Assembly: GCF_030733205.1 (NCBI RefSeq)
Contig: NZ_JASHJL010000044.1
Span: forward strand, 1-43,535
Direction of reading: 5' to 3'
Source: Mameliella sp. MMSF_3455
Lineage (GTDB): Bacteria; Pseudomonadota; Alphaproteobacteria; Rhodobacterales; Rhodobacteraceae
DNA length: 43,535 nt
Shown: positions 23,890-32,045 of the stretch, in pieces
Layout: every line of letters begins with the position of its first letter
Numbering within the stretch: the first letter of the stretch is position 1
Position numbers and translations under genes: made by a program
The notes under the pieces: generated by a model
Seen by the model: the letters and a program-made list of their open reading frames with translations, nothing else
Told to the model about the DNA's origin: nothing
Database searches by the model: none

Positions 23890-26261
23890 GAAACCCTCCA
23901 GAAATCCAAGCGGCCGCGGTAATCTTCCCCGACGAGGGCCTCGCCCTTCTCCATGCCGCCGAGGACGGTGAGACAGGCGCCGAGCGCCGAGAGGTCGACA
24001 TCGACCACCACCGAGCCGCTGTCGTCGCGGATGAGCGCGAGACGGCTGTCGCTGCCGGTGTTCAGGAGCACGTCGAGCTCCTTCTCGTAGAGGTTCAGCA
24101 TCGCGTAGTCGGACGCATGGGCGCGGATGTTCGGGAGCAGGATCTGCGTCGGCACCGCCTCGACGATGGTCTTGCCGGTCCGCGTGCGCTCGAGCTGGCT
24201 CGCGTACTGCGTCATCATCACCGCGACCGTGTTCTGTTTCCGGGCGGTCACAAGCCAGTTTGACAGCCGTTCTGCGAAATATGGGTTGTCGAGCGCCTTC
24301 CAGGCCTCGTCGATGACGATGATCGTCGGCCGCCGATCCTCGATCTCACGCTCGATCCGGCGGAAGAGATAGGAGAGGACCGCCATGCGTTCCCTCTCGC
24401 TCTCGCTGTCGAGAATGCCGGTCAGGTCGAAACCCACGACGTCGCCCTCGAGCGAGAAGGTGTCCTCAAGGCTCTGGCCGAAAATCCAGCCGTAGCGGCC
24501 GTCCTCCGTCCATTCGAGGAGGCGCTGGTGCAGGTCGCCATTGTCATCGGTGGAGACGAAGAGCGACGCGAAATCCCGCCAGTTCCGCAAGGCCGGATCC
24601 GTCGCGGTGGCGTTCTGGCGGACCACCTCCTGGATGCGATTGCTCTGGGTGGGGGTCAGTGGCTTGTCGGCGCGGTGGAGGAGCGAGCCCAGCCAATCCG
24701 AGAGCCAGGCCGTTCCGCGGGCGTCGATCTCGGTCCAGAGCGGGTTGAGGCCCGTCGCCTGGCCGGCCTTGATCGAGGTGTAACGACCGCCATTGGCGCG
24801 CACGGCCATCTCCATGCCGAGCCGGTAGTCGAAGACGAAGACGCGCGCCCCGACCCGGCGGGCCTGCGTCATCAGGAAGGCGGAGAGGACCGATTTGCCC
24901 GAGCCGGGACGCCCGAGAATGAGGGTGTGCCCGCTGGTGGGCTCTTTCTCGGGGCTGCCCTGCTCGTGGTAGGAGAACCGGTAGGCGCTCTGCTCCGGCG
25001 TCGGGAAGAGCGTGATCTCCTGGCCCCAGGGCAGCTGGTGTTTCTCTTTCCCGAGCGGTGTGCGATGCAGCGCCGCGAAATCCGCGAAGTTGCGGTTGGT
25101 GACGGCACTGGCGCGGACGCGCTTCGGCTGATTGCCCGGGTGCTGGCTGAAATAATGCGACTTCGCCGCCATCCGCTCGCCGATCATCTTCACGCCCTCG
25201 GCCGCGGCGGCATTCACGATCTCGGCGCCGAGGGTCTGCAGCTCGTCGAGACTGCCCGAGAAGACGGTCACGACCATGTGGTGCTCGCCGAAGCTTTGGC
25301 GTTTGGCCTCGAGATCGTCATGGGCGATGTCGAGCGCCTCGAGGAGCGAGAGCGCGGCATCCTGGGAGGCCTGCATCTGGCGCTTCTGGCGTTTGATCCG
25401 GCCCGCCATCAGGTTCGAATTGATCGGCGTGAAGGAATGCGTGACGATCATGTCGACCGGCAGGTTCAGCATGTCGAACATGGTGCAGGTGGTAGCCTCA
25501 GAGTATTCAGCGATGGTGAAGCTCTTGCCGAAGCGGTGACCGACCACGCCGTCTGAGAGCTCGAAATGGTCTTCGCGAAAGGTCACGCGGGTGTTGGCGA
25601 CGTTGGCGGCGAGAAAGCCGTAACGGTTTGCCGGGTAGAGCGGCAGTTCGCGGCCCGTGTTAAGCGCGCCCAGGAAGCCGACGAGTTCGCCTGAGGCGGC
25701 AGAGAGCAGACGGGGATTGAGTTCGGCGAAACCGGAGGTGAAAACTCTGACCGCGTCCTTGAGGCACCGGACCCTCTTGGCCGTCTCTTCCTTGAACCGC
25801 TCCGGCGCGCTTCGGTTCACGAAGCCGAGGAAACTCTTCGGCGGCGGGCGGTGAATGATGGTGAGCGTCAGGGTCTTGTCGCGAAGACCGGCCGATCCCA
25901 GCCTCAGACGCCAAGCCTCATCCACTGCCGCTGCAAAACCGTCCCCCCGGACCGGGAGCAGATCCGGCGTGATCGACTTCGAGACCTTGTGCACATAGTA
26001 GCTGAACTCGGGGCCCAGCTGCGCGATGATCCGGGCGAAAAGCGCGGTCACCTTGTCGAGATAGGCATCGTCCGTGGTGTAGCTGTTCACGCCGCCGAGG
26101 CGGACACACTGGAAGAGCTCGTTGACCCGTGTCCGGACCGTATGGTCATCGACGAGGCTGACATAGGGCAGCATATGTGCGAGGCGTTTTTCGCGGGCGT
26201 ACCAGTCTGGCAGAAGGGTGCGCTCATCATAGGTCTCGTCCAGGGCTTGATTATGGCGCAT
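23886..26261 (-). CDS. virB4: VirB4-type ATPase
   Basis: A 791-residue T4SS ATPase, the largest energising subunit. The N-terminal CagE/VirB4 domain (about 1-400) is followed by the ATPase domain: Walker A GRPGSGKS (450-457), Walker B IIVIDEAW, and an arginine-containing C-terminal motif region (TQYASQLERT). It overlaps virB3 by 11 bases and the small lipoprotein by 4. It is slightly shorter at the N-terminus than some VirB3-VirB4 fusions; here virB3 is a separate gene. Confidence 0.95.
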   Translation of the reverse strand: MRHNQALDETYDERTLLPDWYAREKRLAHMLPYVSLVDDHTVRTRVNELFQCVRLGGVNSYTTDDAYLDKVTALFARIIAQLGPEFSYYVHKVSKSITPDLLPVRGDGFAAAVDEAWRLRLGSAGLRDKTLTLTIIHRPPPKSFLGFVNRSAPERFKEETAKRVRCLKDAVRVFTSGFAELNPRLLSAASGELVGFLGALNTGRELPLYPANRYGFLAANVANTRVTFREDHFELSDGVVGHRFGKSFTIAEYSEATTCTMFDMLNLPVDMIVTHSFTPINSNLMAGRIKRQKRQMQASQDAALSLLEALDIAHDDLEAKRQSFGEHHMVVTVFSGSLDELQTLGAEIVNAAAAEGVKMIGERMAAKSHYFSQHPGNQPKRVRASAVTNRNFADFAALHRTPLGKEKHQLPWGQEITLFPTPEQSAYRFSYHEQGSPEKEPTSGHTLILGRPGSGKSVLSAFLMTQARRVGARVFVFDYRLGMEMAVRANGGRYTSIKAGQATGLNPLWTEIDARGTAWLSDWLGSLLHRADKPLTPTQSNRIQEVVRQNATATDPALRNWRDFASLFVSTDDNGDLHQRLLEWTEDGRYGWIFGQSLEDTFSLEGDVVGFDLTGILDSESERERMAVLSYLFRRIEREIEDRRPTIIVIDEAWKALDNPYFAERLSNWLVTARKQNTVAVMMTQYASQLERTRTGKTIVEAVPTQILLPNIRAHASDYAMLNLYEKELDVLLNTGSDSRLALIRDDSGSVVVDVDLSALGACLTVLGGMEKGEALVGEDYRGRLDFWRVS

Positions 26262-26529
26262 AGCTGTCGCCCCCGTGGATGGCGCGGTTCCGCGTCGGCG
26301 GGGTTTCCTGGAGCGCCGTCATCATCACGTCGATGAAACGCGGATCCCAGTCCGCCGCTTTCCAAAGCACGGGATAAAGCACTGTCGCCACGCCCAGCAC
26401 CACCATGTGCTGCACCCAGACGAAGAGCAGCACCGAGCCGAAGAGCCAGACCATGGCGTACATGATCGGCAGCCCAAGGAGCTTCGGCGGACGGACAAGT
26501 CCCAGGAAGAGGGGGGATTGCTCTGCCAC
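26251..26529 (-). CDS. virB3: VirB3-type membrane protein
   Basis: A 92-residue protein with a short N-terminus, then one long or two adjacent hydrophobic segments (about 19-57, IMYAMVWLFGSVLLFVWVQHMVVLGV), then DPRFIDVMM, all typical of VirB3/TrbD. The start is GTG 26529 with GGAG 9 bases upstream. VirB3 associates with VirB4 at the inner membrane; the genes overlap by 11 bases. Confidence 0.9.
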   Translation of the reverse strand: MAEQSPLFLGLVRPPKLLGLPIMYAMVWLFGSVLLFVWVQHMVVLGVATVLYPVLWKAADWDPRFIDVMMTALQETPPTRNRAIHGGDSYAP

Positions 26530-26541
26530 GTTGTCGACTCC

Positions 26542-26841
26542 TTACGGTGAACCACCACCAAACACAGCGGCAACGATCGTCGGTGCTGCGGCCACGCCTG
26601 CGATGCCCACCAGCACCCAGAGTGCCTGGCGCAGATCGATGATGTTCATGAACCAGCTGATGAAGACCCCGAGGACGGCAAGGGTGGCGAGAACGACGCC
26701 CAGTGGACCGGTCAGGGCATCCACGATCCCCTGCAGGAGGCTCTGGATCGGGGAGAGGTCGATGCTTTGCGCGAGTGCCGGCTCGGCGATGGCCACGATA
26801 AACGTGGCGGACAGAGCAATGGTTGCGACAGGGTTTTTCAT
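26542..26841 (-). CDS. virB2: VirB2-type major pilin
   Basis: A 99-residue prepilin with a signal peptide ending PALAQ, then two hydrophobic helices (about 45-65 and 72-94) joined by a short polar loop (NIIDLRQ), as in VirB2/TrbC. Processing would leave a mature pilin of about 74 residues. GGAGAG precedes the ATG, which overlaps the virB1 stop (ATGA). Confidence 0.9.
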   Translation of the reverse strand: MKNPVATIALSATFIVAIAEPALAQSIDLSPIQSLLQGIVDALTGPLGVVLATLAVLGVFISWFMNIIDLRQALWVLVGIAGVAAAPTIVAAVFGGGSP

Positions 26842-27581
26842 GAAGTCTCTCCTTCCAGCCGATTGAATACGGCCAGCACCCGCTGGATGTGGGAATGGGT
26901 TTCTTGAAAGCGGGGAATGCCGCGATGTTCGCGCACGGCGTCGGGACCGGCATTGTAGGCGGCGAGCGCGAGGCGCACGTCACCGAACTCCGCCAGCATC
27001 TGGGCGAGGTACCGAGCCGATCCGTCGAGGTTCTGCCGCCAGTCATGGGGATCGACCCCGAGCGCGCGGGCGGTGCCCGGCATGAGCTGCCCGAGCCCGA
27101 TCGCCCCGGCATGGGAGACGGCGTTCGGGTCATATGCGCTCTCGATCTCGATATTGGCCCGATAGAGATTCAGCCAGTCCGTGACGGTGATGTCCGCCGC
27201 GCGAAGACCAGAGTGGCTGGCATAGCGCAGACCGGTGTCCTGGATCGCCGCGAGGATGTCCGGGCGAGGCGCGGGGGTATTCGGCGCGATTGCCGCGATC
27301 CGCAACTCATCGTTCTCGGCAGCATCCTTGTCCTTACCAAAGATGCGCAGCCCGTCTGAAGCAGATCCTTGCCCGATGCCGTCATTGTAGTTGCGGGCAA
27401 AACTGGATTGCGCGCGTGACGGGGAGAGCGATCCGTCGCGCCCCATCACCAGTACCATTTCAGCCGAAGCCGGAACGCTCAGGATGGCGAGAAGAAGGAC
27501 GCTAACCCCGGCTGGCGGCGATCTCCTCGCCGGACAGCTTCTGGACCGTCCGCTTGCCTTCCTCGAGAGGGATGTCGGCAT
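26838..27581 (-). CDS. virB1: VirB1-type lytic transglycosylase; start uncertain
   Basis: A wall-opening enzyme with an SLT domain: NIEIESAYDPNAVSHAGAIGLGQLMPGTARALG with the catalytic Glu in IES, and ALAAYNAGPDAV. A clean signal peptide (SVLLLAILSVPASAE) begins around 27503, but the codon at its expected start (27504-27506) is GTT, not a standard start. The nearest in-frame ATG upstream is 27581, which gives an unusually long, Arg-rich n-region and overlaps the previous gene by 80 bases. ATG 27458 would lose the signal peptide. I list the 27581 start with low trust in that end. It precedes virB2 with a 4-base overlap. Confidence 0.82.
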   Translation of the reverse strand: MPTSLSRKASGRSRSCPARRSPPAGVSVLLLAILSVPASAEMVLVMGRDGSLSPSRAQSSFARNYNDGIGQGSASDGLRIFGKDKDAAENDELRIAAIAPNTPAPRPDILAAIQDTGLRYASHSGLRAADITVTDWLNLYRANIEIESAYDPNAVSHAGAIGLGQLMPGTARALGVDPHDWRQNLDGSARYLAQMLAEFGDVRLALAAYNAGPDAVREHRGIPRFQETHSHIQRVLAVFNRLEGETS

Positions 27582-27858
27582 GGGAGAAGCCGATGCCCTG
27601 CAGGAAGGAGATGACGCCGGTGACGGTCCTGATCTCGCGGATCTTGATGTCGTTGCGCGAGGTCCGGGTCCGGGCGGTGACCAGGAGTTTTTCGACACCT
27701 TCGTCGCTGACAGCCCGCAGAATCCAGACCCCGTGCCAGTTGGGGCCCTTCTTGAAGGCGTCCTCCTTGCAGACAACTTCGACGCGATAGCCGCTGGCGA
27801 CCAGATCGCGGAATCTGGGTTCGGTGACCACATTTGGCGCTTCTTTTTCTAGATCCAT
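27502..27858 (-). CDS. Hypothetical protein at the head of the virB operon
   Basis: A 118-residue soluble, basic and acidic mixed protein (MDLEKEAPNVVTEPRFRDLVASGYRVEVV..., ending GEEIAASRG) with alternating beta and alpha segments and no signal peptide. I do not recognise a family. The frame continues upstream to ATG 27981, but that part is AT-rich, lacks good codon use and probably is promoter DNA, so I favour ATG 27858 (a GTG is adjacent). As first gene of the virB operon it may be a cytoplasmic regulator or accessory factor. Confidence 0.65.
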   Translation of the reverse strand: MDLEKEAPNVVTEPRFRDLVASGYRVEVVCKEDAFKKGPNWHGVWILRAVSDEGVEKLLVTARTRTSRNDIKIREIRTVTGVISFLQGIGFSHADIPLEEGKRTVQKLSGEEIAASRG

Positions 27859-28001
27859 CACCCGGGCTTGGTCTCCAATAAGGCGAGTGCCCGGGCATCT
27901 CAAGTTGCCACCCAGACATACGATGATATAGTTTTGAGGCGCAAGATGTAATATCGTGCCGCCAAGCGGATTATCGCTCATGAAACGGATAGACCGGAGA
28001 C
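27859..28001. promoter_or_regulatory. Divergent promoter region of the virB operon and the small exported gene
   Basis: An AT-rich, roughly 140-base region between divergent genes. On the minus strand TTGCGC, an 18-base spacer and TATGTC could form the virB promoter. The word ATATAGTTTTGA (27926-27937) also occurs in the relaxase gene (2412-2423), and its first nine bases lie within the mob promoter (1264-1272). Confidence 0.4.
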
Positions 28002-28322
28002 ATGATGTCGATCAAGGGATTTAAGCGTTTACGGCGCCAATGGTTGCGCCGCGTCCATGGTACGGTTGTTATAGCTTTGCTTATGGTATCCGTAGGCGGC
28101 GCCGTCGCCGAATCCTGTGTTACGCCGCAGCGGCCTTTCGTCCCGAGCGACCCGAAGGCCAGGCGGGACTACGCTGACATTATCCGTCGGGACTTTGAAC
28201 TCTACATCAGGGATATCCAGAACTACTTCCGCTGCCTCGACGAGGAGCGCGCCCGGGCGTTTGAGGAAGCGCAAGAGGTCAGCGCGGAATATGGAAGGTT
28301 CCTCGGCTTGGTCGGGAATTAG
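28002..28322 (+). CDS. Small exported hypothetical protein next to virB
   Basis: A 106-residue protein with a basic N-terminus (KRLRRQWLRR), a hydrophobic segment (VVIALLMVSVGGAVA) and likely signal cleavage, then a mature helical domain with two cysteines (ESCVTPQRPF and YFRCLDEERARAFEEA). GGAGAC precedes ATG 28002. I recall similar proteins beside T4SS loci in this bacterial group, but no function is known. It is divergent from the virB operon, so it may be co-regulated with it. Confidence 0.7.
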   Translation: MMSIKGFKRLRRQWLRRVHGTVVIALLMVSVGGAVAESCVTPQRPFVPSDPKARRDYADIIRRDFELYIRDIQNYFRCLDEERARAFEEAQEVSAEYGRFLGLVGN

Positions 28323-28824
28323 CTCGGGTCTGCATTCGCGCTGCTGAATTGGCAACGCAGCTCGAACCCTGGACGCCTCGAATGGCGGGGTAGCAGCGGC
28401 AGGGTGCTCAGTCAACTTTCGCCTCCCTTGGCAACGTCACTGTTACATCCTCTGTCCTGCCTCGGGTGCGCTTGGTCGATGACGTAGTTCGATCAAGTTC
28501 ACGCCATCAGTTTGCAGCAGGGAGAAAATTTCTTACACCTTTTCATTGCGTTAAGGCCGTTCCTTTCGTTCTGTTTCGCCATGTTTCGTTTTTTGCCGTG
28601 ATTTAGCTCTGATGCGGTGCGCAACTATGAGGAGAGTAAATCGACGGGGTCAGTACGCAGGCGCGTTTCCGTCGGCCAACGTGAGAAGGAGCTAAATCTT
28701 TGGAGCAACAAGACTGTACCGGTCTTCTGGGAACCGACTCAGCTGCGCGGAGGAAATTCCAAAATGCTTGGCCAAGGACGCCTGTGCGGACTGATCGCGG
28801 TGCCCCCAGATCATCGGGTCCGTT
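28323..28824. other. Intergenic stretch, no clear gene
   Basis: No convincing gene. A T-rich tract at about 28555-28595 holds three or four TTTCG words. A possible short frame from TTG 28701 (42 codons), with AAGGAG upstream, has weak coding character. Probably regulatory DNA or decayed sequence. Confidence 0.35.
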
Positions 28825-29127
28825 GTGAAAAATCGCGGGAACCTGAGGGCAGAAGCAGTGGCCATCGCGCGGCTACTCGGAGAAGATAAAATCTGCAACA
28901 TTGGTTTGGTCTACCTCTGGAACACGGCCGAGCTGACGTTTCTCTGGAATGGCGCGCGTGACGCCGTCAAATTCATCGATCCCCCGTTAAGCCGAGCCGC
29001 TCTGGCGAAAGCCAAGTCTGTGACGCCTGTCGAAGTGATCGCATTCCTGGAGTCGCTGCCTGCCGTCGCGGGGAAGAGCCAAGATGAACGCGCACTGCTG
29101 TGCCCATCACGACCTTCAATCACATAG
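28825..29127 (+). CDS. Hypothetical protein (about 100 aa)
   Basis: A GTG-started frame giving a soluble protein (NRGNLRAEAVAIARLLGED..., NTAELTFLWNG, ALAKAKSVTPVEVIAFLESL). Codon use is GC-rich at third positions and the helices look real. There is no strong ribosome site and I recognise no family. It overlaps nothing and sits ahead of an exported protein gene. Confidence 0.4.
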   Translation: MKNRGNLRAEAVAIARLLGEDKICNIGLVYLWNTAELTFLWNGARDAVKFIDPPLSRAALAKAKSVTPVEVIAFLESLPAVAGKSQDERALLCPSRPSIT

Positions 29128-29195
29128 CAATGGTGACTGACATGTACATATGCTGTAAATTCAAGCGACGTGCGAATTCCTTTGGCCGTCCGACG

Positions 29196-29945
29196 ATGCA
29201 CCACTCCGCATCGCGTCTCGCTGCATGTGTTGCCTTGGCATTCGTGTCAATATTCGGCATGTCGGATCGGACGCAGGCCCAGACCTATCCGATCGACTGC
29301 GCGATCCTCCTGTGTCTTTCCGGTGGTTGGCCGGCGTCCGAGCCATGCGCGCGAGCTCGGGCCGAGTTTATACGCCGGATCACACCCCGTCCGGTTGAGC
29401 CGCCGCTTCAAATCTGGCGCTGCCCGATGGGCGCGTCCGACCGGGTGGATGACGGCGGAAACATGACGGAACGCCTATTTGACATCGTGTTCGACACTGG
29501 TCGCTCATTGCCGCAGTCGATTGAGGCAGGGGCGCCTTATCAACAGGACATGCGCGTATTTGCCTCGCTTCGAGGACATCGTGCTGCGGTACCGCCGTTG
29601 CTGGCGGCGCTCACCCTGCAACTGATCCGGAATCGAGCCGACATCGACATCAGTGGGCCCGAGTTCAATTTCGTGCGGTCCATACGCATCTTCGATGTGC
29701 GCTACGCTTGGCAACGCGAGTCCGACCGCAGCGGGGACTGCAGACGCCGTGCGTTCGTCATGCTCGGGACCTACGGAACACAAGGCGACTTTTCATGGCA
29801 GCCCTCGACGGTTGATGCCCTACCGGTTGCCCATGTTGGCCTCGAGCGATGGGGGGAGCATTGTCCGGACATCCACCATCGCTCGGTCTTCGTGGAATGG
29901 CGCGACTACGCAGGCCACTATGGCTTCGAGCAAGTGAACTACTGA
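29196..29945 (+). CDS. Exported hypothetical protein of conjugative loci
   Basis: A 249-residue protein with a signal peptide (cleavage near DRTQAQ). The mature part starts TYPIDCAILLCLSGGWPAS with several cysteines, then RRITPRPVEPPLQIWRCPMG, and a beta-rich C-terminal half. I recall this type of N-terminus from conserved hypothetical proteins near T4SS genes in Rhodobacteraceae, but without a known role. I chose ATG 29196 because it begins right at the signal peptide; the longer frame from 29100 would put a hydrophilic extension before it. It is likely periplasmic. Confidence 0.7.
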   Translation: MHHSASRLAACVALAFVSIFGMSDRTQAQTYPIDCAILLCLSGGWPASEPCARARAEFIRRITPRPVEPPLQIWRCPMGASDRVDDGGNMTERLFDIVFDTGRSLPQSIEAGAPYQQDMRVFASLRGHRAAVPPLLAALTLQLIRNRADIDISGPEFNFVRSIRIFDVRYAWQRESDRSGDCRRRAFVMLGTYGTQGDFSWQPSTVDALPVAHVGLERWGEHCPDIHHRSVFVEWRDYAGHYGFEQVNY

Positions 29946-30389
29946 GCTGCATGCGGCGAATGGCCGACGCCTGGGTGGCCGCCATTGATCTGGAAGACCC
30001 CGGTGACGACACTTCGATGTGCAACTTCAAAAGACCTGATCCTTGTCGTGTACTCTGTTGTGCATCACGACAGGCGATGCGATTCCACACCGGACGGCTT
30101 GAGGTTGTGGGACCGCAAACTTGTGCTCGCTTTCGCCTGCTGGTCGTGGGCCGAACCGTCGAGCGACTTCGAGTTCATCTCGAGGACACTCCGGGAAGAA
30201 GATGAGCGGAAACGCCGTGGCGATAGGTCTTCGCAATGCGCTTTTGCTCGGCTGATGCGCCGAGGTCGAGAGACAGTCACGAGTAATCCGAGTTCCGTTT
30301 GCTCGATACGTGAAGATGGAGACATACTCCTTATGGTTGTGTTATGCTGGTGGGCACCCGGCGCGGCGAAGATTCCTGTGGCAGGAAGC
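29946..30389. other. Intergenic region before the membrane-protein/hydrolase pair
   Basis: No gene supported. The frame reading through it belongs to the downstream gene but lacks coding character before 30390. The segment should hold the promoter of the two-gene unit; TTGCTC (about 30300) and CATACT 18 bases later are weak hexamer candidates. Confidence 0.35.
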
Positions 30390-32045
30390 TTGATAAAAAA
30401 CGGAAAATATTATCTCCCTCCGAATGGGGGAGGAGGCGACTTCAAGGCGCTGTTCAACCGTCTGGCGTCTGCCGGTGCCGGCCGTCGTGTTGACGAGAAT
30501 GGTTTTCCGCAAGGTCCCTGGACCCCCGATCTTCTTGCGGATGCCATTTCAAGGATCGAAGCCAACGGGTCCGGGATCGAGCTTCGGACCGTTCAGCTCT
30601 GGTTTCAGGACAACGACAAGGGCATCAGTTCGGACAATATCCGGTGGCTGGCAAGGATTTTCGGATGCGACGATCCGGATGCCGCGAGCGCGTGGCAGAT
30701 AGAACTGATCGCGGCAAACAAGCGGCTGGCAGCGAAGAGAAGAGGTCTCCAATCCGCCGAGACGTATGGCGCGGGAGCATCCGTATTTGTTTCTCGAGGA
30801 CCTCGAGCAGCGGAACCCGCAACTCCGGCGCAAGAAACGACGGCGAAGGCGCCGACAAGTGGCTTCAATTTGGCCAGACGGACAGAGGCCATGTTCGACG
30901 GGCGGAACACGCTGAATCTGCCGATCGTCATATGGGCAGGCAGCGCCTTGCTTGCCATCCTGGCTTATGCCGTAGGTACTCACAGCATCACCTTTAGCCC
31001 GGTCCCGGGCTTGGACAAGCAAGTCGGGCTCCTGTGGGCGCCAAGCTGGACCGTAGACAGAATCGTGTTCGTCGCGCTGTTTCTGTTCATCGTGTCAGAG
31101 ACGCTGCATTCCTGGAAGACCGAGTGGCGGGCCAAGTTTTCCGACGACGGTGGAGAGCAAAGCCGGGATGCCTCTTGGCTTCGAAGAATGGACGATGCCG
31201 CTCCGATGTGCTGGCTCATTCTCGGAGCCTGCCTGCTGGTGGTCTTCCTGGGGCAGTGGCTGGGCGTCTATTGGCTCGTTTTGGCAAAAGGCGTCACCGG
31301 AAACGCAATGATTGACTGGATTCTTGTGGCGATCGAACGGCCGGACGTCGTTACGGTGTCAGAGGCCGTTATCGTATCGGGTTTGGCTAACCTGTATTCT
31401 TGCTTTGTCTATTGGGCCTTCTTCTCGGGGCTTGTCTTGCTACACGCCATGGCGGGAGCTTTTCAGTATGCTGCCGGCTCTTGCGACGCTGACCGCGCGG
31501 CCCTGCAAGTCACGAACATGTTCGATATTGGAGGAAAATTGATGGGAGCGATCTTCTGTTGCACGGTCTTTGGGATTTTGTCCGCATCCAGCATCAAGCT
31601 GAACGCGGTCTACCTGATATCCGATGGCGAGAACATTCTTGCCTGGTTGCTGGGCGATGCATTGGCGGCCCTGGGCGCAACCCATAACGAATGGGGGTGG
31701 CTTGAGAGGACCGCCTGGCCTTACGTGACAAGTTTCTTTGTGATCTTCGTAACCTGCTTTGTCTTTTTCGCCTGTCAGGCCCGGATCCGTTCGGGCTTGA
31801 AGAAGGTCAATTCACTGGCGGGCAATATCGAACCAGGCGAAAGATCAAGGGCTGAAGGCCTGATGAAGCAAGCGCAGGTTTCCTGGCAAAAGATGAGCGG
31901 GGTCGTTGGGCTGCTCACTGTCAATTTTGCCTTGCTGGGAACGTTCACAGGGTTTTCGATGCTTCTGCTTCTCAGCATCTCGGTGGGAGTCGCCAGCTGC
32001 ATCTGGTGGGCTGGCAGTGCTGAAACCAGAGTGGGTGAGATCTGA
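30390..32045 (+). CDS. Polytopic membrane protein with HTH-like N-terminus (RcgA-like)
   Basis: A 551-residue protein. I chose TTG 30390 because GCAGGAAGC lies just upstream. The N-terminal 160 residues are soluble; residues about 45-95 (LADAISRIEANG...LRTVQLWFQDNDKGISSDNIRWLARIFG) look like an Xre-type helix-turn-helix. From about residue 174 there are seven or eight membrane segments (near 174, 221, 274, 328, 384, 445, 504, 525). It shares a TGATG junction with the hydrolase gene that follows. I recall the label 'RcgA family putative transporter' for such proteins; this is memory, not a search. A membrane protein with a DNA-binding-like head could be a one-component sensor or a transporter. 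Confidence 0.75.
   Translation: MIKNGKYYLPPNGGGGDFKALFNRLASAGAGRRVDENGFPQGPWTPDLLADAISRIEANGSGIELRTVQLWFQDNDKGISSDNIRWLARIFGCDDPDAASAWQIELIAANKRLAAKRRGLQSAETYGAGASVFVSRGPRAAEPATPAQETTAKAPTSGFNLARRTEAMFDGRNTLNLPIVIWAGSALLAILAYAVGTHSITFSPVPGLDKQVGLLWAPSWTVDRIVFVALFLFIVSETLHSWKTEWRAKFSDDGGEQSRDASWLRRMDDAAPMCWLILGACLLVVFLGQWLGVYWLVLAKGVTGNAMIDWILVAIERPDVVTVSEAVIVSGLANLYSCFVYWAFFSGLVLLHAMAGAFQYAAGSCDADRAALQVTNMFDIGGKLMGAIFCCTVFGILSASSIKLNAVYLISDGENILAWLLGDALAALGATHNEWGWLERTAWPYVTSFFVIFVTCFVFFACQARIRSGLKKVNSLAGNIEPGERSRAEGLMKQAQVSWQKMSGVVGLLTVNFALLGTFTGFSMLLLLSISVGVASCIWWAGSAETRVGEI

Noticed and set aside
27859-27981. N-terminal extension of the first virB-operon gene from ATG 27981
   Set aside because: AT-rich, poor codon use, no ribosome site, and it covers the only space available for divergent promoters.
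28692-28901. Minus-strand frame with an HTH-like string (LAKHFGISSAQLSR)
   Set aside because: The string is isolated, there is no start context, and the overlapping plus-strand frame has better codon use.
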